Assembly (NCBI GenBank): GCA_019096065.1
Contig: JAGUCH010000001.1
Coordinates: 3,348,001 to 3,412,000, forward strand
Origin: Paracyclopina nana
Lineage: Eukaryota; Arthropoda; Copepoda; Cyclopoida; Cyclopettidae
Reading direction: 5' to 3'
DNA length: 64,000 nt
In this document: positions 22,182 to 33,262 of the stretch, piece by piece
Numbering within the stretch: the first letter of the stretch is position 1
How the letters are laid out: each line of letters begins with the position of its first letter
Position numbers and translations under genes: made by a program
Notes under the pieces: model-generated
What the model saw: only the letters and a program-made list of their open reading frames with translations
What the model was told of the DNA's origin: nothing
The model's database searches: none

Positions 22182-25065
22182 ATGATGAAAATCCCAGCAG
22201 AGTTTATGGAGCCCAGCCCCATTCCTCACAATGAAGCGAGTAATATGGGACTGTTGGGAGCTGAGGACTCTGCCAGCCTTCGACGAGGTTCTCTTGACAA
22301 CCCTAAACCTGGATTCAAGGTGACTGGGTTGAAGCACGCGATCCTAGTTTATACATACTACAACATATAACATTTACGTCAAGCTTAATTGCAACTTTTG
22401 CTATGTTTAGCACGCTCACTTCCATAAGAGCCAGCCTTCCTGTTCAACTTTCTTGCTTAGGCCTCCAAAGCTATTTTTAGCATGTCTATTTTCGGCTTAA
22501 AAGCAACCAGTAAGCATGCGAAAACAGCCCTTCTATAGAAATGCGATTAGGAGACCATTCTCAGAGTAAGATGCTCCAGGTTTCACAAAAGTTTCTCACT
22601 TCCATGGGACCAGCATCTGACTCATATGAAAAGTTCCTAATGCCAAGCCCAAAAAGAAAGATTACGGCTAGGAATTTAGAAAAGGAAAGTACGAGTCACA
22701 TGATTCAGCCAAATAGATTGGAGTGCTATTTTTATCCGATGTCGACCAAGCAAGTTTGACATTTTAATCGTGTAGCCAGCAAGAAGGCGCGAAGAGCGTC
22801 GGCAGAGGCCGCAACGCCATACCACGGTGGTATTAGCGAGCGACAAAGTGGAGGCCAAGGCCGCTCTCGTGAAGGGAGAAAGCACCGGAGGCCTCAATAG
22901 GGCTCTGCATCTTCAGACCTCAGCCAGCATCAGCAGATGGAACTCGGTCTCTATTACGAGCATAACAAATCACAAAGATTTGAGAGGATCCTCGGAGGCC
23001 TCTGAGGCCACGGCCACAACCCCATCCACGCCAGTTCACTTTCAGGTAGTTGCCTTGTTTACGGATTGTTGCTTTCACAACAGTGGGTCATTTGGGTGCA
23101 CTTTGATTACAGACAGTGACGACCTCGGGTTTTTTGCCGTCAGCAGCCTCAGTTGTACGAGCCCTATCACCATTGTTGACGCCTGCTTTTGTGGCTGCCA
23201 ACAGCATGACGCAAAGAGCCCACAGAATTAGGCATGCCCATGAGCAACTTCGGCCCACATCCCCAATCACAGCTGAGGACGAGTACGTTCAGCTCAAGCT
23301 TGGGCCCAAAGAGTTGCCTTTCATGACTCAGGTAGGTTACTTTAAGGACTCACCTGAGAAGAATTATCCTTCCACAGCAAACATTAAAATCGTTTGGCTT
23401 TCGAGCAGAGTTCAGTTGATCCTTAGGATCATGCCAGTTTCTTTGTTTTCCATTCTCCTCAGCATTTCGGCAGTAAAAACAACTTCACAACGCATGCAAA
23501 TCTTCCTTCAGCTTCACATTTCACTCCGGCCATGAGAAAAGTCACTAAACAAAACGTAAATTGATGGCTATTAAGGTTACCGGATTGTTTACTTTTTACT
23601 CCAAACATTTTGACGACTTATGGCTTCAATCGATCCTTTTGACAACATTTTAATCGGGAAACACCATCAGTGCAAAACGCGGGAAATTCAAACTTGGAAT
23701 TTTTCAGGACGATTTCGAGCAGCAATATGACATCGTGCAAAAGATCGGCGAGGGCTGGTTCAGTAGGGTTTACCTGACTGAGCATCGTTCCACACGCCAC
23801 GAATTGGTGTTGAAGGCCATCAATAGCAAAAACATGAGCGTTGACGAGTTTCTCAGAGAATTCCGGCATTCCGTGATGCTAGGCGCTCACAAAAATATCC
23901 TCACCGTGTTCCCAGACCTCGTTTTCTCCATTGAAGGCCAATGCTGTATGTTCGCCTCGGAATATGCCCCTTTGGGAGACCTCACCTCCAATGTCAACGA
24001 CCTGGGAATTGGCGAAGTGAACTCTAAGAGGGTAGCAAAGCAGATTGGATCTGCTCTTGATTGGGTGCATTCTAAAAATTGGTGCCACTTGGATGTGAAG
24101 CTGGACAACATTCTCGTCTTCAAGTCAGATTTCACCAAGGTCAAGCTGTGTGATTTCGGGTCTGTCAGGACACAAGGGGATATTGTGATCAAGAAAAACG
24201 AGCTTTTGCCTTATTGCCCACCAGAGCTTGTAGCCAAGCATGCCAACGAGTACTACCAGGTATTGCTGCTACGAAATTCCAGAAAGTACCATAGAGCAAA
24301 CGTACTTTTTTCCTCTAGGTGGACCGAGTGCAAGATGTTTTCCAGTTTGGCATTGTCGTCTTTTTTTGCCTATTTGGTATCTTGCCATGGCAACGTGCGG
24401 ATCCGTCTGCTGACCCCAACTTTGCGGAATTCTGCGCTTGGCGTCGTAAACGGACCTCCAAAATACCCAAGAACTTCAAGCCATTGTCCTCGAGAGCTCA
24501 TAAACTCTTCAAGAAGCTTTTGGACCCTGATCCGGAAAGAAGGCTGCGTCTTTCAGAGCTTCCCAAATTGACTGGGGAGGATATCAAATGGTTGCGTAAA
24601 ACTGGAGCCTCCAAATCCCTGCTTAGCAATCCAGATATCAGACACTTGGACTCATCGACAACTGCAGCGCAATTTTTGTCAGATGGAATTTCGCAGTTGA
24701 CCATGGGAAGCTTCAAGAGCGTCCACTCCAATGCTTTAGAGAAGAACAAGAGCTTATACACGCTTTTGCAGCATGGCGTGGAGACCACCGTGGATCGAAG
24801 TCAGAAAAACTCCCGAATCATCAATTGGATCCAGAATGGTTGTGCCTCCGATTCCCTCGAAGACCTTGATAGCATTGGAGTCAACAGTAATGGTCGGGAA
24901 GCCAAAAGCGGCTCAATTTCCTCATCCGGAGGCTGCAGCTACACCAAAGTAGAGGAAACGACAGAAATTAAAAATAAGGATGAGCTGTTGTGTAGTGATG
25001 GCGATGATGATGCGGGAAACAACGACCACGATCGCTTCTCATCCACCTATGTCACAGACATGTGA
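22182..25065 (+). CDS. SBK/meng-po-type serine/threonine kinase
   Basis: Exons 22182-22319, 22776-23045, 23113-23331, 23708-24259 and 24319-25065 give 641 residues, all at phase 0. The first two exons encode a low-complexity N-terminus and are less certain. The kinase domain starts near YDIVQKIGEGWFSRVYL (glycine loop), has the ATP lysine in LVLKAINSK, the catalytic loop CHLDVKLDNILV, an intact DFG in LCDFGSVR, and CPPELV as the APE equivalent. The catalytic-loop HRD reads HLD, a change I recall from insect meng-po/SBK-like kinases. The C-terminal third is Ser/Asp-rich. SBK kinases are soluble regulators; Drosophila meng-po acts in neuronal signalling. AATAAA at about 25199 follows the stop. 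Confidence 0.87.
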
Positions 25066-25294
25066 TTTTGTAGTAGTGTTCAACTTTTTAACGCGAACCA
25101 TTTTCCATTATGCAAACTTGCATTCGAATATTCTACTAGACGAGAATTGGTAGGAGATCCCTTCACTACAGCCGCGTGGGTGGTCAGTATGTTTCGAATA
25201 ATAAATGGCATGAGCTGATAGCAGATACAAAATGTACTCAATTGGCCAATAAACATTGTTATTTTTATATAAATAGCTGAATAACATATAGTTA

Positions 25295-26752
25295 CTATAA
25301 CTTTGTGTCGTTCTTCCGATGCAGGCTGCCGCTGCTATACAACGAAACGCTGGAGAAGAAGCTGGCAAACTTATTCTTAATCATGTTGCTTTTGGTTGTG
25401 GGCTTTTTCACGAAAACTTGCTGGGAAATCTTACTGACGTAGCTATTTCCCTCCTCTGACAAGGAGTCCTCGTCAATCGTTGCATTTTGGTGCACTTGAA
25501 CAGCCACGTCCTTGATGCTTGCTGTGCTAGCAGCTACCTCTTCGTTGTTGCTAGACAACGAGCTTTCTTTGTAGTAAAAAGATGTTTCACAGGATTTTTC
25601 TCGATTGTGCACCTCGTTGCTTCTCGGAGTCGAGTCTTTCGTTTCAGGCGCATTTCTCACCCGAATCATAATTCCGGCTAGGAGATCATTGATATCCAAC
25701 CTCCTAAGCTTTTTCTCGCTCGCAGCACCAGGCTCGGGTAAAGCTTCAATGTCCGGATTCACCGTATATTTGGGGTAATACTTCATGCCAGTGGATTGGG
25801 CTATAGCTTTGGACTCTAGAATGGGTCCGAGATTTTTGGCCCTTAGCAGAGCCTTGAGTTGCCGCTTTCTTTTCTGTCGATGGATGACCACGACAAAAAG
25901 TCCCACGATGCCAACAAATATCACCAAAGCAAAAGTGACGAGAGCGCTGGATACTTCTACTGTATTGCTAGACATGCTCAACGTCAGCTCTTTCATTCGG
26001 GCCTCAAGATTTTCCCCCTAGTGCAACAAAAGAAGAAATGTGTATCAATCATCCGAGAATACGTAGGTTGGCATATCTCTCACCTCTTCTAATCGTATTT
26101 TTCTGTTGTTCGTCACAAAGAAAATATTGTGCGGGCGGAATCCGAAGATGTTGAGATTCTCCTCCTCTCCCACTTGCCCTTGGTTGAGGTCAATGTAAAG
26201 CCTGACGCTGTCAGAGTTGGCCTGGAGCTTTGAGAATTTGGCGCCTGCATCCAGCTTGACCAAAGCAACGGAAATAAGCTCAATTTCTAATGATTCTGCT
26301 GGGAATGCGATGAGGTATTCGTCCAAGTCGTCATCTTTGGTCGATGGTGGAGGCTTCACAAGCTCTAGATGATACACTTGCTCTACTCCAAGGCCTTTGA
26401 CTTGAATATCAGGTCGAAAGAAATCCGAGCCAATTCTGCTCAATTCCATATGATCTAAGACGAGCTTGAGGTGTCTGCAATTTTGGAAAGCTATGTGCAC
26501 TGCTTTCCCGAAAAACGAGCCCGCCAGGTTGTAAGCAAAGTGGGCAAGGCTGAAACCAGGATGGTTTTCAATCTCTTTGGCCTGCTGACGGACGTCCATG
26601 GTAGCGGTGCTGCAAAAGCACATGTAATGCAATCCTTCTCCATCCTCGTAGTCTGTCATACACGTCGTTTGATCGTTAGCGCGAGCATCCTGTAGCACCA
26701 GGATGCTCATGAAGAACGCAACCACAAAATGTTTTACAGCAGGGACAGTCAT
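25295..26752 (-). CDS. Type I single-pass membrane protein, family unknown (463 aa)
   Basis: Minus-strand exons 26752-26084 and 26017-25295 keep one frame. A signal peptide (FVVAFFMSILVLQDARA) leads a ~200-residue ectodomain with a small cysteine group (CMTD, MCFCS, NCRHL) and stretches such as HLKLVLDHMELSRIG that resemble an isolated leucine-rich repeat. A transmembrane helix follows (VTFALVIFVGIVGLFVVVIH), then a basic stop-transfer (RQKRKRQ) and a ~180-residue cytosolic tail rich in Ser, Glu and Lys, ending KNDTKL. It looks like a cell-surface adhesion or signalling protein. I do not recognise the family. It converges with the kinase gene. Confidence 0.78.
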
Positions 26753-27858
26753 TATTGGTACGACTTGTTCATCTTGCTGCCAGATTTCACTGAGCCATCA
26801 TCACTTCACTCTTTCCAACTGCTCCGTAGTTAGCGCACAGAAGTAAGTAAGAGTGCTGCAAGATGGTGCGTTTCAAGCACGATTACCGCACTCCACCGCA
26901 AAAAAGATGGCTCATACATACTCTATTGAAAAATCTTGTGCGATTTCTCGTATATTTTCTACTGTTGTGCTTATAATATCATTTATTAGAAGTAGTTGGT
27001 AATTTCTATCTAACCATACTGCATTGAAGGATTGGCGATAATTTTATCAAAAGAAATGTTTAAAAAGTATTTTCGAGATGAATAAGAAAATGGCATGCTT
27101 GAATGCAATTGAGGAAGGCAATTCTCTTGAGGCGATCTGCGTTCGTTTCCATCAATTCACTCTCTCTTTCTTCCTTCATCGGCCAGCCATCTACTTGTGT
27201 GTAGACACTAGCAATGCAACGGACCATCAGGCTACATAGATGGACTGTTGATTGTTGGAAGCGACCAGTCGCAATTTCTGCCCTAGATAAATGGAGAAAT
27301 TGTTGCGATAACGCGCAACCTTTCAGCAAGATAAGATAATATCTGGGAACTAATTAAAGCTTTTGGTACTCGTTAGCCCAATATTGACGTAACAATGGAC
27401 ACCTATAAACACATAATGTTGATTGCCATGGAGAAGAAGGTCAAAAGCTTTTTATTCACTTTTACAAGTGGAGAACGAATTAGCTTGCTCATATTTGACT
27501 AGCATTTCGTCGGTCGTGGTGCTATCACGGCAGCGTGGCTCGATAAAAGCAGTAAAAAGACTTGTTATGGCCACAGGACAATACAGACTTTATAGAAGCC
27601 AAAGAATAAGTACTGGCTGTAAGGAAACGACCATTGGCCGCGAATCTGGCCTTTTTCTCCATTACAAACACGCTAGATCCACTCTGTCTCTCTCGTTGGA
27701 AAATGAATGCACACAGCAGACAAAAAAAAATGATCAAAGTACTATTGCAATGTAGAGTGGAGGCCAATTTAGGGGAGGCAAAACGGCACGTGCTTACTTT
27801 TTGAGAAAAAAAGAATCGGGACAGGGCCATAGAAGTCCACGGTCATTATCCCTGATGT
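26753..27858. other. Intergenic, no gene seen
   Basis: About 1.1 kb. Several short open frames on both strands lack splice sites, domains or codon bias. Probably promoter of the type I membrane protein. Confidence 0.5.
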
Positions 27859-28044
27859 TCATGCGGTAACCAGAATCGAGTATATCCGGATCGAACAAAG
27901 CTTATCATTGGGAGCGGTCAGCGCCTTCACGGAGGAGCAGCCATGGCCGCCTTCGCAGTCGTCGTCGTCGTCGGCGACAATCTTTCCGTCGTTGCCAAGT
28001 GCTAGAGGAAAGCAGCAGCAAATTAGCAGAACGGAGCTTGTCAT
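27859..28044 (-). CDS. Possible small secreted acidic peptide (61 aa)
   Basis: A short minus-strand frame with a signal-peptide-like start (MTSSVLLICCCFPLALG), then an aspartate run (VADDDDDCEG) and three more cysteines. It would be head-to-head with the next gene, 50 bases apart. Only composition supports it; an acceptor-like site inside (CTTTCCTCTAG) means it could also be part of an intron. Confidence 0.3.
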   Translation of the reverse strand: MTSSVLLICCCFPLALGNDGKIVADDDDDCEGGHGCSSVKALTAPNDKLCSIRIYSILVTA

Positions 28045-28093
28045 GACCTCGATTTAACTGCTCGCAGACACTCAGACTCGAGTTGCTCTTGCC

Positions 28094-29773
28094 ATGATGA
28101 ACAACTCGAACAAGAAGCTTCACCTACCCAATGGTTTGTGGAACACGGGCAAGCTATGCGTGGAAAAGATCAAGTCGCTGCTCAAGCTGATGGACAGCAC
28201 GACCTCTTTGCTCATCCGATCTTCCAAGCGATGGAGCATGGCAGCCGCCATCACCGTTGGCATCGACGAGACGGACACCATCCTCACTGACGAGGACACC
28301 TTGGCAGGTAAGCTCTTTTCTATCATGAGGAAAGAAGCGCTTTGTTCCGCTGCAATATGCCGCCTTTTTTGTGTCCTTGCCTTTAACACGAAATGCAGGA
28401 TATGCCTAAGACGTCAGCAAAAAAAAAATTAAAGAAAAGAAAAGTTCTAGATGGTGTAAAGGGGTATTTTTAGGAAGCACAAGCACGCTGAACGGGAGTA
28501 AATTTCCCCGCAAATCCCGCCATTTGTACCACCATTGGCACCGCAGCGTCTCCGACCTGCGCAACGTGGCCAAGATCCTGAGCATGGTGAGCTCGAGGTG
28601 CGAGGCCTCCATACACTGCAGCCTTTGCGCCGACTACAACGTCAACGTGGGTGCCGTGGATGCCATTCCATGCATATTGGTGACGGCGCTGCAAACCTAC
28701 CACAGATTGACGGTGGATGTCGCGCATTTTTTGGCCTCGGCTGGCAATCAGACGATGTAAGCGCTTCTTCTGGAGCATTTGCTGATTTCGCATGCCTGGC
28801 ATTTTTGCGCTAATTTCAGGTCACCAAGGAGCGCGACGTTCACGAATTTGAGGGACCTTGAGCAGGAAGTCACCATCATTTCGGGATCGAAGCAGTACAC
28901 CACAAACAGCACGAGCGTGTTCGCGTCCTCGGGGTGCACGCAGCCCTACAGGTTTGGAGGCCGCGTCGGCCTTTTCGGCCACTACTTGCGCTCGCTCAAG
29001 ATCATGCTGCTGCTCACGTGCATCAAGTTGGACGCGCAGGAAGGCTCCCACGGCGGCCGGTGGGGCGGCAGCAGGACGGTGGATGGCATTCTCAAGGGCA
29101 TTTGCGCCCTGGCCTCCAGCATCGAGGCCGTCGAAAGGATGTACGTGAAGAAAGGCCAGCGATTGCTCTTTTGCGGCCCGGATCTGATGGCCTTGGGTCC
29201 CAAGTGCTCTGAGCTGCAGCAAGCATTTGAGGCGCTTTCGGGTGCGTTAGTGAAAGCCTAGAGAGGCCTTAAAATCATTCATTGTGTGTACTCTTCCAGA
29301 TACGGAAAACGCGGCCGCGTGTTGGTTCGCTTGCTTTCAAGAAAACATGTCCGTGCTGACGGGCATGATTCAGAGGTTCGAGGCGAGACAAGTGCAGATT
29401 CTGTTACAGTTCAAGTTGAGCGCCGCCTTCCAAGCAAGGTACGCACTAGCTCGCACTTTAAGTGAAGGAATGCGTTCAGCATTTGTACTTTTTGGCAAAA
29501 ACAAAGCTTTTTTGCGATTGGAAAAGTGCCAATGAAATTTCACAGCCGTTTTTTCTCTGCAGCGCGAAAAGGGTTGCGGAGCACAAGTTCTTCTGCGAGG
29601 ACATCGAGCCCGTGTCGCTTAACTGGTCGAAGGTGGACGACGCGATGCTTTCGTCGGGCGCGACGACGAGCGACGACGACGGCAGCTTCGACGATCCCTA
29701 CGACGGCTGTGATCCGCACGAGGAGGAGGCCGTTACGACGCTGATCCGAGCCTCCAAATCCAGCCTCACTTGA
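28094..29773 (+). CDS. Unrecognised, mainly helical intracellular protein (422 aa)
   Basis: Exons 28094-28307, 28474-28756, 28820-29241, 29300-29438 and 29563-29773 join in one frame. No signal peptide or clear membrane helix. The predicted protein is rich in amphipathic helices with many cysteines (SRCEASIHCSLCADYN), a basic segment (KFPRKSRHLYHHWHRS), a glycine-rich turn (GSHGGRWGGSR), and a strongly acidic C-terminus (TTSDDDGSFDDPYDG). I do not recognise it. GC content is clearly higher than in neighbouring genes, which creates long shadow frames on the other strand. In-frame splice joins across five exons support a real gene. Confidence 0.72.
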
Positions 29774-32700
29774 TCGTAGAGAGCGGAAGTTGGCAAGCCA
29801 ACGTCGAGCAACCTCGCATCGCAAGTCCCGTTGAAGTCGACGGCGAAACCCTATTGTGATTTTATACAAGCCCATCAGTACAGAGAAAATGCACGCGCAT
29901 TTAAATTTCGAGCCTTTCGAAAGCTAGCATTATTCCCCGCTGAAAATGCGCGATTTGCGTCGGCGTTGATGGTGGAGGAAAAAAGTCATGTAAAAAGGCG
30001 GTGGAAGTGGCATGGCAGCTCGCGGGAGGAGCGAGAGCAGAGATTGTTCTTCTTGTTGCCGTAGTAGCAGCGCAGTCGATGGTCGGAGTGAAAATGTGCC
30101 ACATGCACGTACCAGCCGCGAATGAGAAAGCCGCTGCTCTATTGATTTTTCGCCCTCGATGGTGCGTTGGTACAATCCTGACTTTCCCCTCGGAAATAAA
30201 TGGCCATGCATCCTCGCGCGTCGGGGAAGCATCGCGTACGTGGGCGAAAAGAGCGGCTTCCTTTGGCAAAAGGGGAAACCCGTAGCTTTAATGTTGGTTT
30301 TGGTTCATTTTTCCGCGTTGTCGCGCGAGACGTTTGGTTTTGCATGCGTTTCGCATCGGTGTGCGGTGGGTTGACGCACGTGGAGCTGGCTCTTAATGGC
30401 CGTGATTGCCGGCTCGGTGAGGTCCAGCGAGGAAGTGAAGACTGTGGCGAGAGCGGGCCAAGCGAGAAGAAGCATGCTCCGCACATTGGCATTGGCGAGG
30501 CAAGCAAGAGGCAAGCTGGCTTGCCAACGACGAGCCATAAACGAAGCCAGCGCACGGCTCAGACCTAAGCTGCGGCTGCAGCGCAGCTCGCAGCCAACGA
30601 ACGACACCAGAGAGACGACACCACACCATACGAAGAGCGTTGCTAGATACCATTCATTTCACCACCAAGACGACTACGTACGCCACCATCGCACGTAGCC
30701 ATAACTGTGCCCACGTTGACGACCGAACATGACTCGTCGTGGCATCAAACATCGACAAAGCGACAATGTTTCTAGCTGTTGCCATCGACGCAAATGATCG
30801 TGGGGTTTTCTTTTTTTGGGCGAAAATAAAAAATAGCACTGCAGCTTCAACACCATCAGAAGATAAGCATCTCGTTCACTCGGCTTCCACCGCGGTGCGC
30901 ATGGTGGGTCGTTGCCGGGTTGCGAGGATGCTCTCCATGCCACCGAGAGCACTTTGGTGGCCCTTTTCCCCCGATCACATCTGGGACTGCTGGTTCGCGT
31001 GCATGCCAGTGTGCTCATAAGCCCATATCGTCTACAGAAGAGCCGTTGAGGGAGAGAGTAGCAAGACAGCGGCGTTTCATGTACATTATGCAAGCCTCGA
31101 TATGATCGAGCTTTTTTAAAAAAAGATAACCAAGAGCGAAAAAACTAAGCAATTTTTAAAATTGCACCGAATGCGTCGCTTTATCCACAGCTCAATTCGT
31201 TAGGCTAAAAAAAAATGAGCCGTCCTAATGGCAATATTTGAAACAAATAAGTGCATACCTATCCTAGACTTCATACTGAAAATAAAATGATAATTTTAGT
31301 GAAGATTTCACTAGGATGTCTGATAAAAACTATTACTTTGTTTGTTTAAAAATGTCCCAGCAGGATTTTGCCAAATAAATTGGCGCGAGAAGGCCAAAGG
31401 CACAAAATACATTCACAGAAGATGTCAATTAAATACTTTCAGAAATTTAGATAGTACTATCGATATGCACACTAATTCACATAATGGGAAACAATTTAAA
31501 AGAACAAGCATGAGCTTTGAGCTTAAGTCTACACAATTCTCTAATTCTCATCATGCCATACGCCTGCAAATAAGCTTTATCTCCACAAAATATTAAATTC
31601 AAGGCAAAACAATTCAACGCGTTGCCAATAGAGGAGTTATGAGCAAGCATCTAAAATATTTAGACAGGTCATGTCCGAGTGACATATGCATACGTAGAAA
31701 GTGCTCAGTGAGCTTGGTACTCTGTTGCTAGTCGGTGCTCTGACGGTGGTCGTTGCCCAAGTGTGTCACTCACTCACTCTTCAGTCGTACAGCTGCTGGT
31801 GGTGCCGTGGTGGTGGTGCTTGTGCTGCAGCCGCCGCTCTGCATGCGCACCAGAGCCGCAACGCGCGAGTTGAGTGAGCGACGAGTGAGCGAACTCGCGA
31901 GCGAACGACCAGTCCAAGTCGGAACGAAGCCATAGCTAGTGGACTGAACGAAGGCCCGATCAAAACAAACTTCAAGCCCAGAGTACGCGATTCAATGGGC
32001 CCACACCCGAGGGCATAGAGGCCGAGAGGCCCACGGGTTCTCATGGAGAGCCACGCTGTTCCCGCACATGCATCGAATGGAAGGCTAAGCCGGTAAGCGC
32101 ACGAACCACATACAGTAACATGGCCAAAGAGAACTAAGTCTGCAGCCCTTTCCAAAGCTAGTGAACATTCCCCCCCGAAATATGAAACGTAGCTTTCGAA
32201 CGGGCTGTCGGGCTAAGCGTATAAACGAAGGCTGCCAAGCATAGATTTAAAATTGCATTATGTCATCGCGAGTGACTTTGTCAAAATCAGCGGGAATTCA
32301 GATAGAAAGCTGTTGCTTGCGCAGCACACTGGCTTAGCAGGACTGTTGCCATTGCTTTTGGCACAACATGATATTATTATGTCATTTTTTGGCCACCCTG
32401 TCAGTGCTTCTTCTTCCTCCGTTCCGACAGCGGTATGGTGGTAGCAGCAGCAGCAGTGTATCCCTTTCCCTAATCCTGATCAATGTTACACACACGCATA
32501 GTAGTAGTACAGTGTGACCCAAGCGTCTTGGAGAAAGCCTCTTCTTCGGGTTGACAATTTGGCGTTTGTCGAGTCCTTGAGTAGTGGCAGCTTCTCCTCC
32601 TCCTCCTCCTCTTCCGCGGCCGCGGCCTCCATCTCCCATATGGCGGGAGGCGAGGCTGAAAGTCGCGACAGAGACCATAAGCTCACTACTACGATTCGAG

Positions 32701-33262
32701 AGCGCTCGCACGAGTGCTACAGCTTTCCAAAGGGACCAGACAAAAAAAAAGAAAGTTGAGCAAGGAACAAGATTCTTTCCTGGATAAAGGACCCGACCGA
32801 CCGACTGCTTCTACCGTGCAGCGCGACCGGCTGGCTCGCTATAGTTAACTTGGTTGGCGGCCTCTGCTACTACCAGGAGGCATCTGAGGGGAATTTTCAC
32901 GCAACAGAGGAAGTGCACAAAAGGGCAAGATACGTAGAGACACCAACAGATTCTTCTGCTTCTTCCACATGTGGCAAAAATCAATATTAATGTCGGCGGC
33001 ATTGATCACACCGTGCCAGACCCATTGTCACCTGTTATTTCGCCATTTCAGGAAATCGCACAGCAGCAGTCGCCACCATCATCATCGCAGAGCACCCAAG
33101 GGATAACGAGAGGACCTGGCCCCAAACGACCCAACCACGTTGGCCAGCACGCTGGAAGAGCCCGTCCCCGGCTGGAAGGGACACTTTGGAGGCCCAGGGG
33201 GAGGGCCCGACACCCCGGCCTTCAGCACTCCCCCCGGACCTTCCACGCCCACCGGGCCCGGA
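29774..33262. other. Long non-coding stretch upstream of LDB
   Basis: 3.5 kb with GC-rich islands (about 29.9-30.6 kb and 31.7-32.1 kb), an AT-rich block (31.1-31.7 kb) and simple repeats such as a CTC run near 32.6 kb. It probably holds the LDB promoter and 5' UTR exons; a good acceptor (polypyrimidine plus TTTCAG) ends at 33051. Overlapping frames on both strands here have no other support. Confidence 0.5.

Noticed and set aside
28821-29222. Long minus-strand and alternate-frame ORFs over 28.5-29.9 kb
   Set aside because: GC-rich shadows of the plus-strand gene, without splice or start support.
29774-32800. Genes in the 30-32.8 kb stretch
   Set aside because: Many overlapping short frames on both strands but no signal peptide, domain or splice chain; better seen as promoter and 5' UTR sequence.
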